DNA of 64,000 nucleotides from CAZQRP01 sp964596125 (GTDB taxonomy: Bacteria > Chloroflexota > Dehalococcoidia > GIF9 > UBA5629). The number at the start of each line of letters is the position of its first letter. The first letter of the stretch is position 1. The translations under genes and the position numbers were made by a program. Positions 1 through 9,675 of this stretch are shown one piece after another. The stretch covers positions 1 through 64,000 of the forward strand of contig CAZQRP010000009.1 of NCBI GenBank assembly GCA_964596125.1, read 5' to 3'. Below the pieces are notes generated by a model that made no database searches, had not been told where the DNA came from, and was given only the letters and a program-made list of their open reading frames with translations.

Positions 1-2
1 TT

Positions 3-275
3 ATCGATACTCTTGCCGAACTGCGGCGTAGTGTTCCCTTCATCATTATTACCGGCCAGGGCGATGAAAAAATTGCGGTGGAAATGATGAAGCTGGGCGC
101 CCGGGACTATCTGGTGAAAGATACTGCATTTCTTGACCTGCTGCCATCGGTAGTGAAACGGGTTATTCAAGAGTTAGCAATTCAGAAAGAGCTGGCTGAC
201 TCACAGGAAGCCTTGCGAGCTAAGAACAAAGAGCTCAAACAGAATTTACACAGGTTACAAAAAGCCCTGATCTGA
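3..275 (+). CDS. Response regulator receiver domain, 5'-truncated by window edge
   Basis: Only the last 90 residues are present; the frame is open to the left edge. The visible part is the second half of a CheY-like receiver: a beta strand ending in the conserved Thr (FIIITG), the alpha-4 region, and the KD pair in 'ARDYLVKD' that carries the conserved Lys of the active site. After the receiver, a charged helix of about 35 residues (KELADSQEALRAKNKELKQ) looks like a coiled-coil linker that ends the protein, so no DNA-binding output domain follows. It probably belongs to a phosphorelay with the kinases downstream, although the phospho-acceptor Asp lies outside the window. Family assignment is secure; partner and output are not visible. 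Confidence 0.8.
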   Translation: MDTLAELRRSVPFIIITGQGDEKIAVEMMKLGARDYLVKDTAFLDLLPSVVKRVIQELAIQKELADSQEALRAKNKELKQNLHRLQKALI

Positions 276-746
276 TAAAAGATATATCCCGTTTATGATC
301 TGTTGCCTGTAAAATGATGTCCTGCACTATGAGACAGGCTTAGCAGATATAAAGCATGTAAACTATATGCTGTAGAACTTCCTGACGTGTATTTTCTATT
401 TCAGCACCTCGCATGTTTGTTATAATGCATTTCGAATGTGAAAGTAGTAATAGTACTACAATCTTTACATTTACGATGCCATTCCTCAAGAGTTGTTAGA
501 TATTGATCAACTGGTTACGTTAGTAAGAGCAGATAATGATTCTGTTCGAATATTTAATGTTGTGTCAACAGCACATGAGACAAAGCTAAGAGCAGGACTT
601 ATAAGCAAGAATGGCTTATAATAGACCTGTTAGGCAGCGGGATTTAGCTCGGATATGAGGATGCTGCTTTTTCTGATATACTTGTGGCAATTTCGGACAG
701 ATACTTATGTGTAATTATACAAGTTTCCGGTAAAAAGTAAGGTAAA
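276..746. other. Long non-coding stretch with possible gene remnant
   Basis: No intact gene is seen. An open frame on the plus strand at 454-621 (no ATG, GTG or TTG near its beginning) encodes a coherent segment including 'AIPQELLDIDQLVTLVRA' and ending in TAA at 619-621. It may be the decayed end of an older gene, but I do not recognise it. The rest is A+T-rich. The conserved upstream element described at 747-805 follows. Confidence 0.3.
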
Positions 747-805
747 GTCTTACAAAAAAATCAGACTTTTGCTGATATTCCTGTTGTGTTTCAAACTATA
801 CACTG
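747..805 (+). promoter_or_regulatory. 59-nt upstream element, copy 1
   Basis: This block aligns without gaps to 6079-6137 at 48 of 59 positions by hand count. Best conserved are the left part (TACAAAAAAATCAG) and the right end (ACTATACACTG), which contains a -10-like TATACA at 797-802. It lies 95 nt before the GH3-type gene at 901. Being repeated upstream of two signalling operons, it is probably a shared promoter or operator; no good -35 hexamer at normal spacing was found. Confidence 0.55.
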
Positions 806-900
806 CAATTGTATTTATGGATTTAGTCGATAGTCGTAATAGAAATCATAAATGTTTTTACGGCACATTATTCCACCACATCGTATAAAAGGGGGCTTTC

Positions 901-2484
901 ATGTTAACCGTGGATGAGACATTTCTAAGCGGAGACCAGGAAAAAATCTGGCAAAAGTTTTGTGGCTTTCTCGACCTCTCTTTGACAGAGTTCATGGAAA
1001 TACAGGAACGCCTGTTAATGGACCAGATCAATCTGGTGCACGAAAGCATTTTAGCCAGGAAGTTCATGCCAAATAAGCCTAAAGATACAGCCGAGTTCCG
1101 CAAGACCGTCCCGCTCACCGTTTTTGACGATTATGCTGAATATCTAAACGCAAAAAACGAGGAGGTTCTGGCGGTCAAGCCCTACTGCTGGGGCCATACC
1201 TCAGGCAGAGGTGGTGAATTTAAATGGGCACCTTACATGGAAAGAAATATTGAACGGTTCATTATTAACTGCCTCGCCACGATGATCCTGGCCAGTGCCG
1301 ATAAAAAGGGGGATGTTAATATCGGACCTGGCTTTCGATTCCTACAAAGCATGCCTCCAGCTCCCTATATGTCCGGTGTTATCAATCAAATTATATGCCC
1401 GTTAACGAGCCCTCAAGTTATCCCGCCACTGGGCAAATATGACAATCTGGACTTTGAGTCAAGGATTCAATTGAGTTTTCAATTAGCGCTTCACAGTGGG
1501 GTAGATGTGTTGAGCTCTCTGACCAGTGTTTTGGTAAAGATGGGTGAACGCTTCACCGAAAGCTCAGGGAAGTTAAGCTTTAACCGGCAAATGTTACACC
1601 CCCAGATAATGATGCGCCTGATCAGGGCTTACATGAGCAGCAAAAAGGAAGGAAGAGGCGTCTTACCCAAAGACCTGTGGCCTGTAAAGGGGCTTTTATG
1701 TTACGGGACCGACACCACAATATATAAAGAGCAACTGATGCACTACTGGGGCAGAAAGCCATATGAGGTCTACGGAGGCACAGAGATACAGATAGCTGCT
1801 ATGGACTCCTGGAATAAAAAAACTATGACCTTCACTCCGTATACCAGCTTCTTTGAGTTCATTCCCGAGCAGGAGTGGCTCAAGACACGTGAAAACAAAG
1901 ACTATAAACCCTCCACGGTACTTATGGATGAGGTACAACCAGGCGAGCGTTATGAGATAGTCATTACCAGCTTTTACGGGATGCCTTTCCTTCGATATCG
2001 CGTAGGCGACCTTATTAGAATCGTAGCCCTGGAGGATACAGAAACAGGCATTAAGCTCCCTCAAATGCTATTTGATAGCCGCGCAGATGATCTTATTGAT
2101 ATTGCTAGCTTTCCCAGATTGGATGAGAAAACAATATGGCAGGCTATTGTTAATACGGGAATCAAGTATGAGGACTGGTCAGCACGCAAGGAATATGAAC
2201 AGAATAATCCTGTTATACGTCTTTATATTGAACCTAAAGAGGAAATACAGACCGAAGAGCTAGAAAGGCTGATACACCAGGAACTGAGGACCATTCATAA
2301 AGACTACAAAGACCTGGAAGACATGCTCGGTATCCGACCACTAAGGGTGAATCCTCTATCTGCCGGAAGTTTCCAGAGATATCGTGAAGAACGGCAAAAG
2401 GCTGGAGCTGACCTGGCTCACTTGAAGCCACCCCATATGAATGCTCCTGACAGTATTATCGAAGCCTTGCTCAGATTGAGTTAA
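901..2484 (+). CDS. GH3-family acyl-adenylate-forming enzyme
   Basis: The 527-residue protein has the landmarks of the GH3 (auxin-responsive promoter) family, a branch of the ANL adenylating superfamily that joins a carboxylic acid to an amine or thiol through an acyl-AMP. The phosphate-binding loop reads HTSGRGGEFKW (about residue 99), the aromatic-G-G-TE motif reads YGGTEIQIA (about residue 281), and the hinge region reads LRYRVGDLIRI (about residue 364). Bacterial GH3 proteins are of similar length; their substrates are mostly unknown. An AGGGGG ribosome site lies just before the ATG. The gene is 20 nt upstream of a histidine kinase gene on the same strand, so the three genes to 5913 are probably one operon. 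A role in making or inactivating a small signal molecule is possible but is only inference. Confidence 0.8.
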   Translation: MLTVDETFLSGDQEKIWQKFCGFLDLSLTEFMEIQERLLMDQINLVHESILARKFMPNKPKDTAEFRKTVPLTVFDDYAEYLNAKNEEVLAVKPYCWGHTSGRGGEFKWAPYMERNIERFIINCLATMILASADKKGDVNIGPGFRFLQSMPPAPYMSGVINQIICPLTSPQVIPPLGKYDNLDFESRIQLSFQLALHSGVDVLSSLTSVLVKMGERFTESSGKLSFNRQMLHPQIMMRLIRAYMSSKKEGRGVLPKDLWPVKGLLCYGTDTTIYKEQLMHYWGRKPYEVYGGTEIQIAAMDSWNKKTMTFTPYTSFFEFIPEQEWLKTRENKDYKPSTVLMDEVQPGERYEIVITSFYGMPFLRYRVGDLIRIVALEDTETGIKLPQMLFDSRADDLIDIASFPRLDEKTIWQAIVNTGIKYEDWSARKEYEQNNPVIRLYIEPKEEIQTEELERLIHQELRTIHKDYKDLEDMLGIRPLRVNPLSAGSFQRYREERQKAGADLAHLKPPHMNAPDSIIEALLRLS

Positions 2485-2504
2485 ATTCTGCCTTAGAGAG
2501 AAGT

Positions 2505-5303
2505 ATGAACGCCTATTTACTATCACCATTGGTATTGACAATTTTCAGCCTTATGGTGATCGTAATTGTGATCAAAGGGCATTTTTATAGCTATATTCAC
2601 CGTCTCTTTTCTCTTTATCTTCTGGCATTAGCAATCTGGGGCATTCTTATTTTTGGCATGCGGACAAGTCCAGACACCGGACACGCCCTTTACTGGCACA
2701 GATTGCTTACCTCAATTGGGCCATTTGTACCGGTATTGCAGTATCACTTCTCAGTTCAGTACACTGGTGTAAGAGTAAATAATTGGCGTCTCCCTCTATT
2801 CTATATCATCTGCATCCTTCTCGTCCCCCCGGCTCTTACAGGTTTCATATTCAGCGACATGCAGATAAAACCGTATGGCTATGCTCCTGTCTTAGGCCCG
2901 CTCGCTCCTTTCTGGCTGCTCTACCTCTATACATTGATCATTATGGCACTCATAAACTTCATCAAAACATGGAGAACCTCTTTCAACGCCGAGCAAAGAA
3001 ACCGCGCTGCCTATATAAGTATCGGGATTATCTGCGCCTTCATCGGGGGATTTTTTGATATTTTACCAGCAGTGGGGCTGCCATTATACCCAGGCTTTGT
3101 TATCGGTACTATAATTTTCTGTCTTCTTACTGCAATAGCCATTTTGAAACATAACCTCCTCGACATACAGGTTGTATTTCGAAAAAGCGCAGCGTATATC
3201 CTGACCAGCGCTCTGATTGCTATTCCAATCATGGGCTTATTTTTTATAGTCACCAAAATCTTTGAACAAGTGAGCTTATCATTCTGGGGGTATCTACTTC
3301 TGCTCATCGCATCGGCCATTTTCTTACCGCTATTGTGGCGCGCAATCCAACAAAAAATCGATAAATGGTTTTACCGTGACAGATATAATTATCTCAAGGC
3401 GCTGGAGACATTTAGTCAAGATACCCAAAGCTTTACAGACCCATCGAGTCTAGCATCTAACATGCTCGATCTCATAACCGGGGCATTACGTACTTCGAGC
3501 GCTCATCTTTTGCTGTGCCATTCCGATAACGGAGAATTTGTAACTGTAGCTAACGCTGAAACAGGCGATCACACATCTCCATTATCAATACATGCAAAAA
3601 GTCCCCTAGTCAAATGGCTGGAGCGCTCAGGACTGATGCTGGCCTATAAAGATATCGACACTATCCCGCAACTGCAATCGGTCATCTATAATGAGAAACA
3701 GAGGTTACAGCATATCGGCGCAGAGCTTATTGTTCCGCTAAGAACGCACGGTGGACATTTATCCGGATTACTAATATTAGGACAAAAACTATCAGAACAA
3801 CCATACAATATCGAGGACAAGCAGCTCGTTACCGCAATAAGTAATCAAATGGCAGATAAATTGGATAATCTGCATCTGTACCAGGAGACTCTGAGAGGAA
3901 GAGAAAAACTGCAAACATGGTTAGACAACATGAATGATTGCGTTATGATCGTGAGTCCGGACTACGAGATAGAGTTTATGAACAAGGCAGGTATGGAAAA
4001 ACTTGGTGGCAAACTCGGTGAGCTATGTTGGGGCGTTCTAGGAAGAGATACCTATTGTTCCAATTGTCCCATAGGGAGATATGATCTCTATAATTGTAAA
4101 GAGAGCATTAGCTCTATTAATACTGTTGCGGGTACGTATTATGAAGTTTCAATCTCCCCACTTTTGAAACTTGATGGTGGCATATCCGTTATCGAAGTAT
4201 TCAGGGACATTAATGATCGTAGGAGATTAGAGCAGGAACTACGTGAGAGTGAACAGATGTATCGGTCTCTATTCAGTGGTGTGGGTGACCACATCTTTGT
4301 GCTGGATCGCAATTTAAGGTATATGATGGTAAATGAGAGCGCGCTTACAGCAGGTGGCTTCACATTGGAAGACGTCATAGGTAAAGGGCCACGTGAAATT
4401 TTTCCAGAGGATGCTGAGTTCTACCTATCGATATACCGTCGTGCCTTTGAGACAGGGGAACACATTCAATATGAGCGAGAACTCAAGCTTCCTGATGGGC
4501 TACATTGGTTCTCCGTAACCTTGAGCCCTGTAAAGGACTCAAGAGGCTCAATGATAGCGTTGACTGGCATAAGCAGAGACATTACTGAGCACAAGCATGC
4601 TGGTGAGGAATTGAGAAATTCACAGGAGCAGTTACGCAGTCTGACCACATACTTACAAACTGTGAGGGAAGAGGAGAGAAAGACCATCGCACGTGAGATC
4701 CACGATGAGCTGGGGCAGACGCTTACAGCTTTAAAGATGGACCTGGTCTGGTTGGGCAGGAGGTTGCCTGAAGAGCAGGAATCCTTGCTCCGGAAAGTAA
4801 AATCGATGTTAGAGCTGGTTGATGAGGATATCAAGGTGGTAAAAAGGATTTCAACAGAGTTGAGACCGGGATTACTGGACGACCTTGGCCTGATATCAGC
4901 AATTGAATGGCAGGTTGGGGAGTTTCAAAACCATACAGGGATTGAGTGTAGAGTATCCATTGAACCCAATGATATAGTTATCAATCAGGAAGTCTCTATC
5001 ACAATTTTCCGTATACTTCAAGAGACATTAACAAACGTCGCTCGCCATTCAGATGCAACGAGGGTTAGAATAAACTTAAGAAAAAAAGATAGCAGGTTGG
5101 TGTTGAAAGTTAGAGACAATGGTAAAGGAATCACGATAGAGCAGATTTCCAGTCCTAAGTCACTTGGGCTACTAGGAATGCGGGAACGTGCATATTCCCT
5201 GGGGGGTGATGTTAAAATCAGCGGGATGCCCGGAAAGGCGACCAATGTGACCGTAACTATTCCGGTTAATGAGGAGTTCAGTGTTAAAAATACTGGTAGC
5301 TGA
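2505..5303 (+). CDS. Membrane sensor histidine kinase (7TM-GAF-PAS-PAS-HisKA_3-HATPase)
   Basis: A 932-residue sensor kinase. Residues 1-225 are strongly hydrophobic with about seven membrane helices, like the N-terminal 7TM sensor region of some bacterial kinases. A GAF-like domain follows (about 295-455), then two PAS domains (about 465-575 and 585-705); the first PAS has a Cys-rich loop (CWGVLGRDTYCSNC) that could bind a metal or a redox cofactor. The NarL/DegS-type dimerisation helix has the phospho-accepting His733 in AREIHDELGQTL. The ATPase domain shows the N-box Asn844 (ETLTNVARH) and the DNGKG box at 871. The stop overlaps the following response-regulator gene, so the two are an almost certain cognate pair. 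Confidence 0.92.
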   Translation: MNAYLLSPLVLTIFSLMVIVIVIKGHFYSYIHRLFSLYLLALAIWGILIFGMRTSPDTGHALYWHRLLTSIGPFVPVLQYHFSVQYTGVRVNNWRLPLFYIICILLVPPALTGFIFSDMQIKPYGYAPVLGPLAPFWLLYLYTLIIMALINFIKTWRTSFNAEQRNRAAYISIGIICAFIGGFFDILPAVGLPLYPGFVIGTIIFCLLTAIAILKHNLLDIQVVFRKSAAYILTSALIAIPIMGLFFIVTKIFEQVSLSFWGYLLLLIASAIFLPLLWRAIQQKIDKWFYRDRYNYLKALETFSQDTQSFTDPSSLASNMLDLITGALRTSSAHLLLCHSDNGEFVTVANAETGDHTSPLSIHAKSPLVKWLERSGLMLAYKDIDTIPQLQSVIYNEKQRLQHIGAELIVPLRTHGGHLSGLLILGQKLSEQPYNIEDKQLVTAISNQMADKLDNLHLYQETLRGREKLQTWLDNMNDCVMIVSPDYEIEFMNKAGMEKLGGKLGELCWGVLGRDTYCSNCPIGRYDLYNCKESISSINTVAGTYYEVSISPLLKLDGGISVIEVFRDINDRRRLEQELRESEQMYRSLFSGVGDHIFVLDRNLRYMMVNESALTAGGFTLEDVIGKGPREIFPEDAEFYLSIYRRAFETGEHIQYERELKLPDGLHWFSVTLSPVKDSRGSMIALTGISRDITEHKHAGEELRNSQEQLRSLTTYLQTVREEERKTIAREIHDELGQTLTALKMDLVWLGRRLPEEQESLLRKVKSMLELVDEDIKVVKRISTELRPGLLDDLGLISAIEWQVGEFQNHTGIECRVSIEPNDIVINQEVSITIFRILQETLTNVARHSDATRVRINLRKKDSRLVLKVRDNGKGITIEQISSPKSLGLLGMRERAYSLGGDVKISGMPGKATNVTVTIPVNEEFSVKNTGS

Positions 5304-5913
5304 TGATCACCCTGTTGTTCGTCAAGGTCTGAAGCAGATTATAGCTGACACTGATGACATGGTCGTGGCAGGTGAAGCAAGCAGTGGGCAGGAGGTGCTG
5401 GACGAAATTTGGAAGGGTGAGTACGATGTAGTTTTGTTAGACATAACAATGCCGGGCATAAGTGGGCTAGATGTTTTGAAGCGATCAAAGAATATGAGGC
5501 CAAAGGTTGCCTTCTTGGTATTGAGCATGCATCCAGAGGATCAGTATGCGACGCGGGCTTTAAGGTCAGGTGCTTCTGGATATTTAACAAAAGATAGTGC
5601 GCCGGATGAATTGATAGCGGCTATACGGAAGGTATCGGAAGGGGGGAAATATGTCACTCTTTCAATGGCTGAAAGATTAGCCCTTGAGTTAGAGAATGAT
5701 TTAGAGAGGCCGCTTCATGAGGTTCTTTCGGATCGTGAGTACAGAATAATGTGTATGATTGGCAATGGCATGACGATAAGGGAGATTGCTTGGGAGCTGT
5801 CGCTTAGTCATAAGACAGTAAGTACTTACAGGTCACGTATTCTGGAAAAGACGAAGATGAGGAACAATGCCGAGATAATCAAATATGTTATTCAGAATCG
5901 ATTGACGGATTGA
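5281..5913 (+). CDS. NarL/FixJ-type response regulator
   Basis: A receiver domain (ILVADDHPVVRQG at the start; phospho-acceptor Asp in VLLDITMPG, residue 54 from this start; Lys in YLTKD) is followed by a LuxR-type helix-turn-helix (LSDREYRIMCMIGNGMT, then SHKTVSTYRSRIL). It should bind DNA when phosphorylated by the kinase encoded upstream. The frame has an ATG at 5269, but GTG at 5281 has an AGGAG four bases upstream and gives the usual receiver N-terminus (VLKILVADDH), so I prefer it. Either start overlaps the kinase gene (23 or 35 nt), a sign of translational coupling. Possible targets include the operon itself or genes under the repeated 59-nt element; that is inference. Confidence 0.92.
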   Translation: MLKILVADDHPVVRQGLKQIIADTDDMVVAGEASSGQEVLDEIWKGEYDVVLLDITMPGISGLDVLKRSKNMRPKVAFLVLSMHPEDQYATRALRSGASGYLTKDSAPDELIAAIRKVSEGGKYVTLSMAERLALELENDLERPLHEVLSDREYRIMCMIGNGMTIREIAWELSLSHKTVSTYRSRILEKTKMRNNAEIIKYVIQNRLTD

Positions 5914-6561
5914 GATATCATAAATCAATAGATATTAGAAGTCCGGGACATGCAATTTAGCTTTATATTGTTACAAGACTGGTTTTTTTCCTTGTTCATA
6001 TAATCAATAAACCTGTCCACTATTCCTCTTAAAACTTATTACTTTGTAGTATAAATGCCTACAAATTAATACCCTTAAGTCCTACAAAAAAATCAGGCTT
6101 TGTCCTATATTTTTGTTGTGCTTTAGACTATACACTGTAAATAAGCCTAATTCAGATAATCGACAAATGGAAAAACAAGATTATGAGTGCTTTTTCCTCA
6201 ATTGACTTGACTGAGTACATGAAAATGTATGGATATATTTTCAAGCTCTATAAAAATTGTAGTGATAGATCACTCTCACCATGCTCGTTAGAAATTACGA
6301 TACTCCTTAAATTATAAATAGTTAAGAAGATATTATGGAAAAATGATTTATCAGAATAATCGAATAATTATCTCATTTTTGTATTATCTCATACAAGTTG
6401 CTACTGGCTAAAACTATATGTAATTAACCCTTAATGAAAGGGCCTGCCAATTGATTAATGTGGCCACTAATACGGACGAGTACAGTCCGTTCGCTTTATT
6501 AAGCAACACGAGGTTTAACCATTTTGTGAAATTGATTAAATAAAAGAGGATAAATCGAGAC
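5914..6561. other. Long non-coding stretch before second kinase operon
   Basis: About 650 A+T-rich bases without a supportable gene. It contains copy 2 of the 59-nt element (6079-6137). The 420 nt between that element and the next start codon would be an unusually long leader if the element is the promoter; no riboswitch fold was recognised. Confidence 0.4.
6079..6137 (+). promoter_or_regulatory. 59-nt upstream element, copy 2
   Basis: Ungapped match to 747-805 (48 of 59 by hand). It retains the TACAAAAAAATCAG block and the ACTATACACTG end with TATACA at 6129-6134. It precedes the PAS-kinase/CheY operon at 6562-8150. The long distance to that gene leaves the promoter role uncertain. Confidence 0.5.
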
Positions 6562-7689
6562 GTGAAGATAAAGGACATCTCCATAATGTCATTCGCGAAC
6601 CCTATCGCTGTGTCTGACTTACAAGGTAATGTAATCTACGTGAACAACTTTTTTCTCGGCCTGTGGGGATACGATGATGACAACGAAGTTCTGGGCAGAC
6701 GATTAAAAGATTATTGGCAGATTAAAGAGCAAAGCAAAGATATAACGAGAGCAATTGTCCGGAAAGGGAGTTGGTTGGGGAAACTATCGGCCAAGAGAAA
6801 AGACGGTTCAACATTTGATGTACAGTTATGTGCAAATACGATTAGTGACGAGTATAGCAAACCTATCTGCATACTGGCTTCTTTCACTGACGCCAACGAG
6901 GACAATCAGGTGGAAATGCAATATCGAAGCCTGCTCGATCAACTAGAGGAAAAGACTAAACAGCTGGAACAGATCATCTATACGACCTCACACGACTTGC
7001 GATCGCCGCTTATTAATATTCACGGATTTACCAAAGAATTAGAGGAAAGTTTTCAACAGTTGCGTTCCATCTTAAATAGTGGAGATGTTACCGCTAAGGT
7101 GAAAGAGAAACTTATTCCTATTTTAAGTAGAGATATTCCGCGTGCATTGGAACATATCATTAAAAGCATATCTAGGATAGATATCCTCCTTTCAGGGGTT
7201 CTAAAAATTTCACGTCTGGGTCGCTATGAACTTACTATCAAACCACTGGATATGAATAAGCTCATCTCCGATGTCGTTTCCAACTTCAAGTTTCACATTA
7301 AGGAGGCAAATATAGGCCTTGAGATTGAAAAATTGCCTCCAGGCTTTGGTGACGAAACATTCATAAACCGCGTTTTTTCCAATCTGCTGAGTAATGCACT
7401 GAAATCTCTCGACGCTAATCGCGCCGGTATTATTAAAATTTCAGGAAAACAAGAAGGAGGACAAGCAATATATTGCGTAGAGGATAATGGGATTGGCATT
7501 GCACCTGAGAACCAGAATAAGATTTTTGATATATTCTACCGCCTTGATCCAGATTCAACTGCTGGAGAAGGTCTGGGGCTTACAATCGTGAAGAATATCT
7601 TAAGCAGACATGGTGGGAAAGTATGGATCGAATCTGAACTAGACAAAGGGAGTAAGTTTTTCGTTTCCTTACCAACTCAGAGTACATAG
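6562..7689 (+). CDS. PAS-domain sensor histidine kinase (soluble)
   Basis: A 375-residue kinase without membrane segments. A PAS domain occupies about residues 8-118 (AVSDLQGNVIYVNN; WLGKLSAKRKDGSTF), followed by a short coiled coil and a HisKA-like dimerisation domain with His144 in TTSHDLRSPLINIHG. The ATPase domain has the N-box (FSNLLSNALKS), DNGIGI and GEGLGLTIVK boxes. The architecture matches phytochrome-type and cyanobacterial Rcp-partner kinases. The start is GTG with an AGAGGA eleven bases upstream; an ATG fourteen codons later would cut into the PAS domain. It is 17 nt upstream of a CheY-like gene, its probable partner. Confidence 0.9.
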   Translation: MKIKDISIMSFANPIAVSDLQGNVIYVNNFFLGLWGYDDDNEVLGRRLKDYWQIKEQSKDITRAIVRKGSWLGKLSAKRKDGSTFDVQLCANTISDEYSKPICILASFTDANEDNQVEMQYRSLLDQLEEKTKQLEQIIYTTSHDLRSPLINIHGFTKELEESFQQLRSILNSGDVTAKVKEKLIPILSRDIPRALEHIIKSISRIDILLSGVLKISRLGRYELTIKPLDMNKLISDVVSNFKFHIKEANIGLEIEKLPPGFGDETFINRVFSNLLSNALKSLDANRAGIIKISGKQEGGQAIYCVEDNGIGIAPENQNKIFDIFYRLDPDSTAGEGLGLTIVKNILSRHGGKVWIESELDKGSKFFVSLPTQST

Positions 7690-7706
7690 AGAAGGAGCTC
7701 GGAGTA

Positions 7707-8150
7707 ATGAAAAATGATGTAATAATAATTGTCGGAGAGGATGATGAGGGACACGCATCTCTGATCATGAAAAACCTAAGACGAACTGGCATCTCCAATC
7801 AGGTGCTTCACTTCAGAGATGGGCAAGAAATTCTGAACTACCTGCTCAGGGAAAATTCTCAATCACAAATTGTATTAGATGGTAGTTATGTATTGCTGTT
7901 AGACATCCGTATGCCAAAAGTTGATGGAATTCGGGTTTTACAACAACTAAAACAGAACCCAAAACTACGTTCCATGCCAGTCATTATGGTTACTACGACA
8001 GATGATCCACTCGAAATCAAAAATTGTTATGAGCTAGGTTGTAGCAGTTATATCACCAAGCCAGTCAATTACGATAAATTTGTTGATATCATTCAAAAAT
8101 TGGGGCTTTTCCTCATGGCAATGGAAGTGCCCGAGATGAACGGGAGTTAA
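7707..8150 (+). CDS. Single-domain response regulator (Rcp1/CheY-like)
   Basis: A 147-residue stand-alone receiver. Acidic pocket residues are in VGEDDEGH, the phospho-acceptor Asp is in LLLDIRMPKVDG, and the conserved Thr and Lys are in MVTTTDD and YITKPV. The insert between beta-2 and beta-3 (HFRDGQEILNYLLREN) is typical of the Rcp1 subgroup that pairs with phytochrome-like kinases. There is no output domain, so it probably relays phosphate or acts by protein contact. It has a GAAGGAG ribosome site and is co-oriented with the kinase just upstream. Confidence 0.9.
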   Translation: MKNDVIIIVGEDDEGHASLIMKNLRRTGISNQVLHFRDGQEILNYLLRENSQSQIVLDGSYVLLLDIRMPKVDGIRVLQQLKQNPKLRSMPVIMVTTTDDPLEIKNCYELGCSSYITKPVNYDKFVDIIQKLGLFLMAMEVPEMNGS

Positions 8151-8341
8151 AAAATTAAACAAACTCCTTGGCGGAAAAAAAGCCTAAAATTGTTAATAAT
8201 CTGTAATAGTCTAGACTTTAGTCAACATAGTTAGTTATTAAGGAATATCATTTATGCAAATTCAATAGCTACTGAAAACAATATTCTACAGAAATACAAG
8301 AAAAGCACGAAACACTAATATGTCTGGAACGTAGTGGTGCT

Positions 8342-8608
8342 TGACCTGACCCCAATAGTAATACCACTTGTTAAGTAGTTGCCACAGTTAATATAGCCGC
8401 CGGTGCCGGCGGATGACAGTTCAGAGAACTGTGTGGGCGTACCCGATTACATTCTTTTTGCCATTGTTCTATCAAGACCTTCGCTTCCTCAAGTGTAGTA
8501 AAGATCTCCCTGTTGAGCAATTCATCTCGCAGCTTACCATTAAATGATTCGATATAACCATTCTCTCATGGACTACCCGGTTCAATAAACAGCCCATCGG
8601 ACCTTTAA
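8342..8608 (-). mobile_element. Remnant of an IS3-family insertion sequence (3' end of orfB)
   Basis: On the minus strand, about 8608 down to 8370 translates as the C-terminal end of an IS3-family DDE transposase: LFIEPGSP, an in-frame TGA where the family has Trp, then ENGYIESFNGKLRDELLNRE, and later RPHSSLNCHPPAPAA before TAA. The catalytic Glu is in YIESFNG. About 14 nt past the stop, bases 8342-8356 (TGACCTGACCCCAAT) look like a terminal inverted repeat of this family. The rest of the element, including orfA and the other end, is missing, so it cannot move by itself. It abuts the broken 3' end of the radical SAM gene. Confidence 0.8.
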
Positions 8609-9644
8609 GCTGCCGCCTACACGGGCGGAACAGCGCCAGCTCAGTTGCTACCTCCACCAGCAGTACATATCCAAAACAATGAGGACCAAACAAAATATCA
8701 CGGCTCATTAATGTATTAAAATCCAAATTGAATATAGTTACCGGTATTGAGCCGATAGCTATCTGCATATGTAACATTTGATTAAAATCACAATCATAGA
8801 CCCGTCCGTCATAGCCTATGCTGATATGAGAACGGCATACCAATGCTTGCATGGCTGACTGACTAAATGCACTCACCAACATTTCCATATACGCATTATA
8901 CGTTCTGTCCCGCTCAAGCTGCGCCCGGAATCGATTAATCGGTACATTTGTAACTGTGTAGAGCTTATTGAAGACCAGCCCATATTCTGAAAACAACGTC
9001 TGCTTATAATTAGCTTCTAAATTTTCCCGGTCGGCAGGAAGCAAAGGGCCATTGGTATTATGAACCAGGTTTAAAATTAATCCGGTGCCGTCTTCTCCAT
9101 ACCCCTCTTTATTGAGTAAACGTATCCCTTCAATGCTCTTCTTGAATACTCCCGGGCCCCGCTGCAGGTCGGTAAAACGCTCGTCACAGGAAGGCAATGA
9201 AGCGATGATTTCTACCTGATTTCCAGCAAAAAATTCAGGTAAGTACTTTTTAAACTGGCCGGTTTGCGGATTTCCATCGAAGATAACAGTCAGGTTATGG
9301 CGAACCATCACATGCTTTTTTAACTTTCTCGCCTCGGTGATGAAATAATCGAAGTCCGGATTAAGTTCCGGTGCCCCACCGGTAATATCAAGGTTCCTGC
9401 AACTATCATGCTGGGAAAGTATGTCCAGGCAGCGATCAATGCTGTCACGGCTCATTTGCTCTGTCCGCCTGGGTGATGCATCCACATAACAATGACTACA
9501 AGCCTGGTTGCATAATCGTGTAATATTCACAAAAATAGTCTCAATTGAGATAGGATCAGCCGTCAGCTTAAACTTCTCTAATAAAGCGTAGAAATTATGG
9601 GAAATGGTATCTTCCTTGAAAGACTGTACATCAGGTAATTCCAT
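8472..9644 (-). pseudogene. arsS: Arsenosugar-biosynthesis-type radical SAM protein, 3' end destroyed
   Basis: The first 330 or so residues are a good radical SAM protein of the ArsS (DUF3641) type: cluster ligands Cys45, Cys49, Cys52 in LCNQACSHCYVD, a downstream ITGGAPELN, and the C-terminal YDCDFNQM segment. The family normally ends with HCFGC followed by a Gly/Ser/Cys-rich tail. Here HCFG is followed by two extra bases; in the shifted frame the tail continues as CTAGGGSN and then meets a TGA where Cys is expected. Native similarity therefore ends near 8636, and the remaining frame reads through IS3 sequence as nonsense. Cys residues that would bind a second cluster are lost, so it is probably inactive. 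The neighbouring glycosyltransferase belongs to the same pathway. Confidence 0.75.
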
Positions 9645-9675
9645 AGCACTACGTCCCCAATGTTTCTATGCCAGG

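Noticed and set aside
8620..8690. Selenocysteine at the TGA in the arsS-like tail
   Set aside because: A 2-nt frameshift before it already breaks the frame, so readthrough would not restore the protein.
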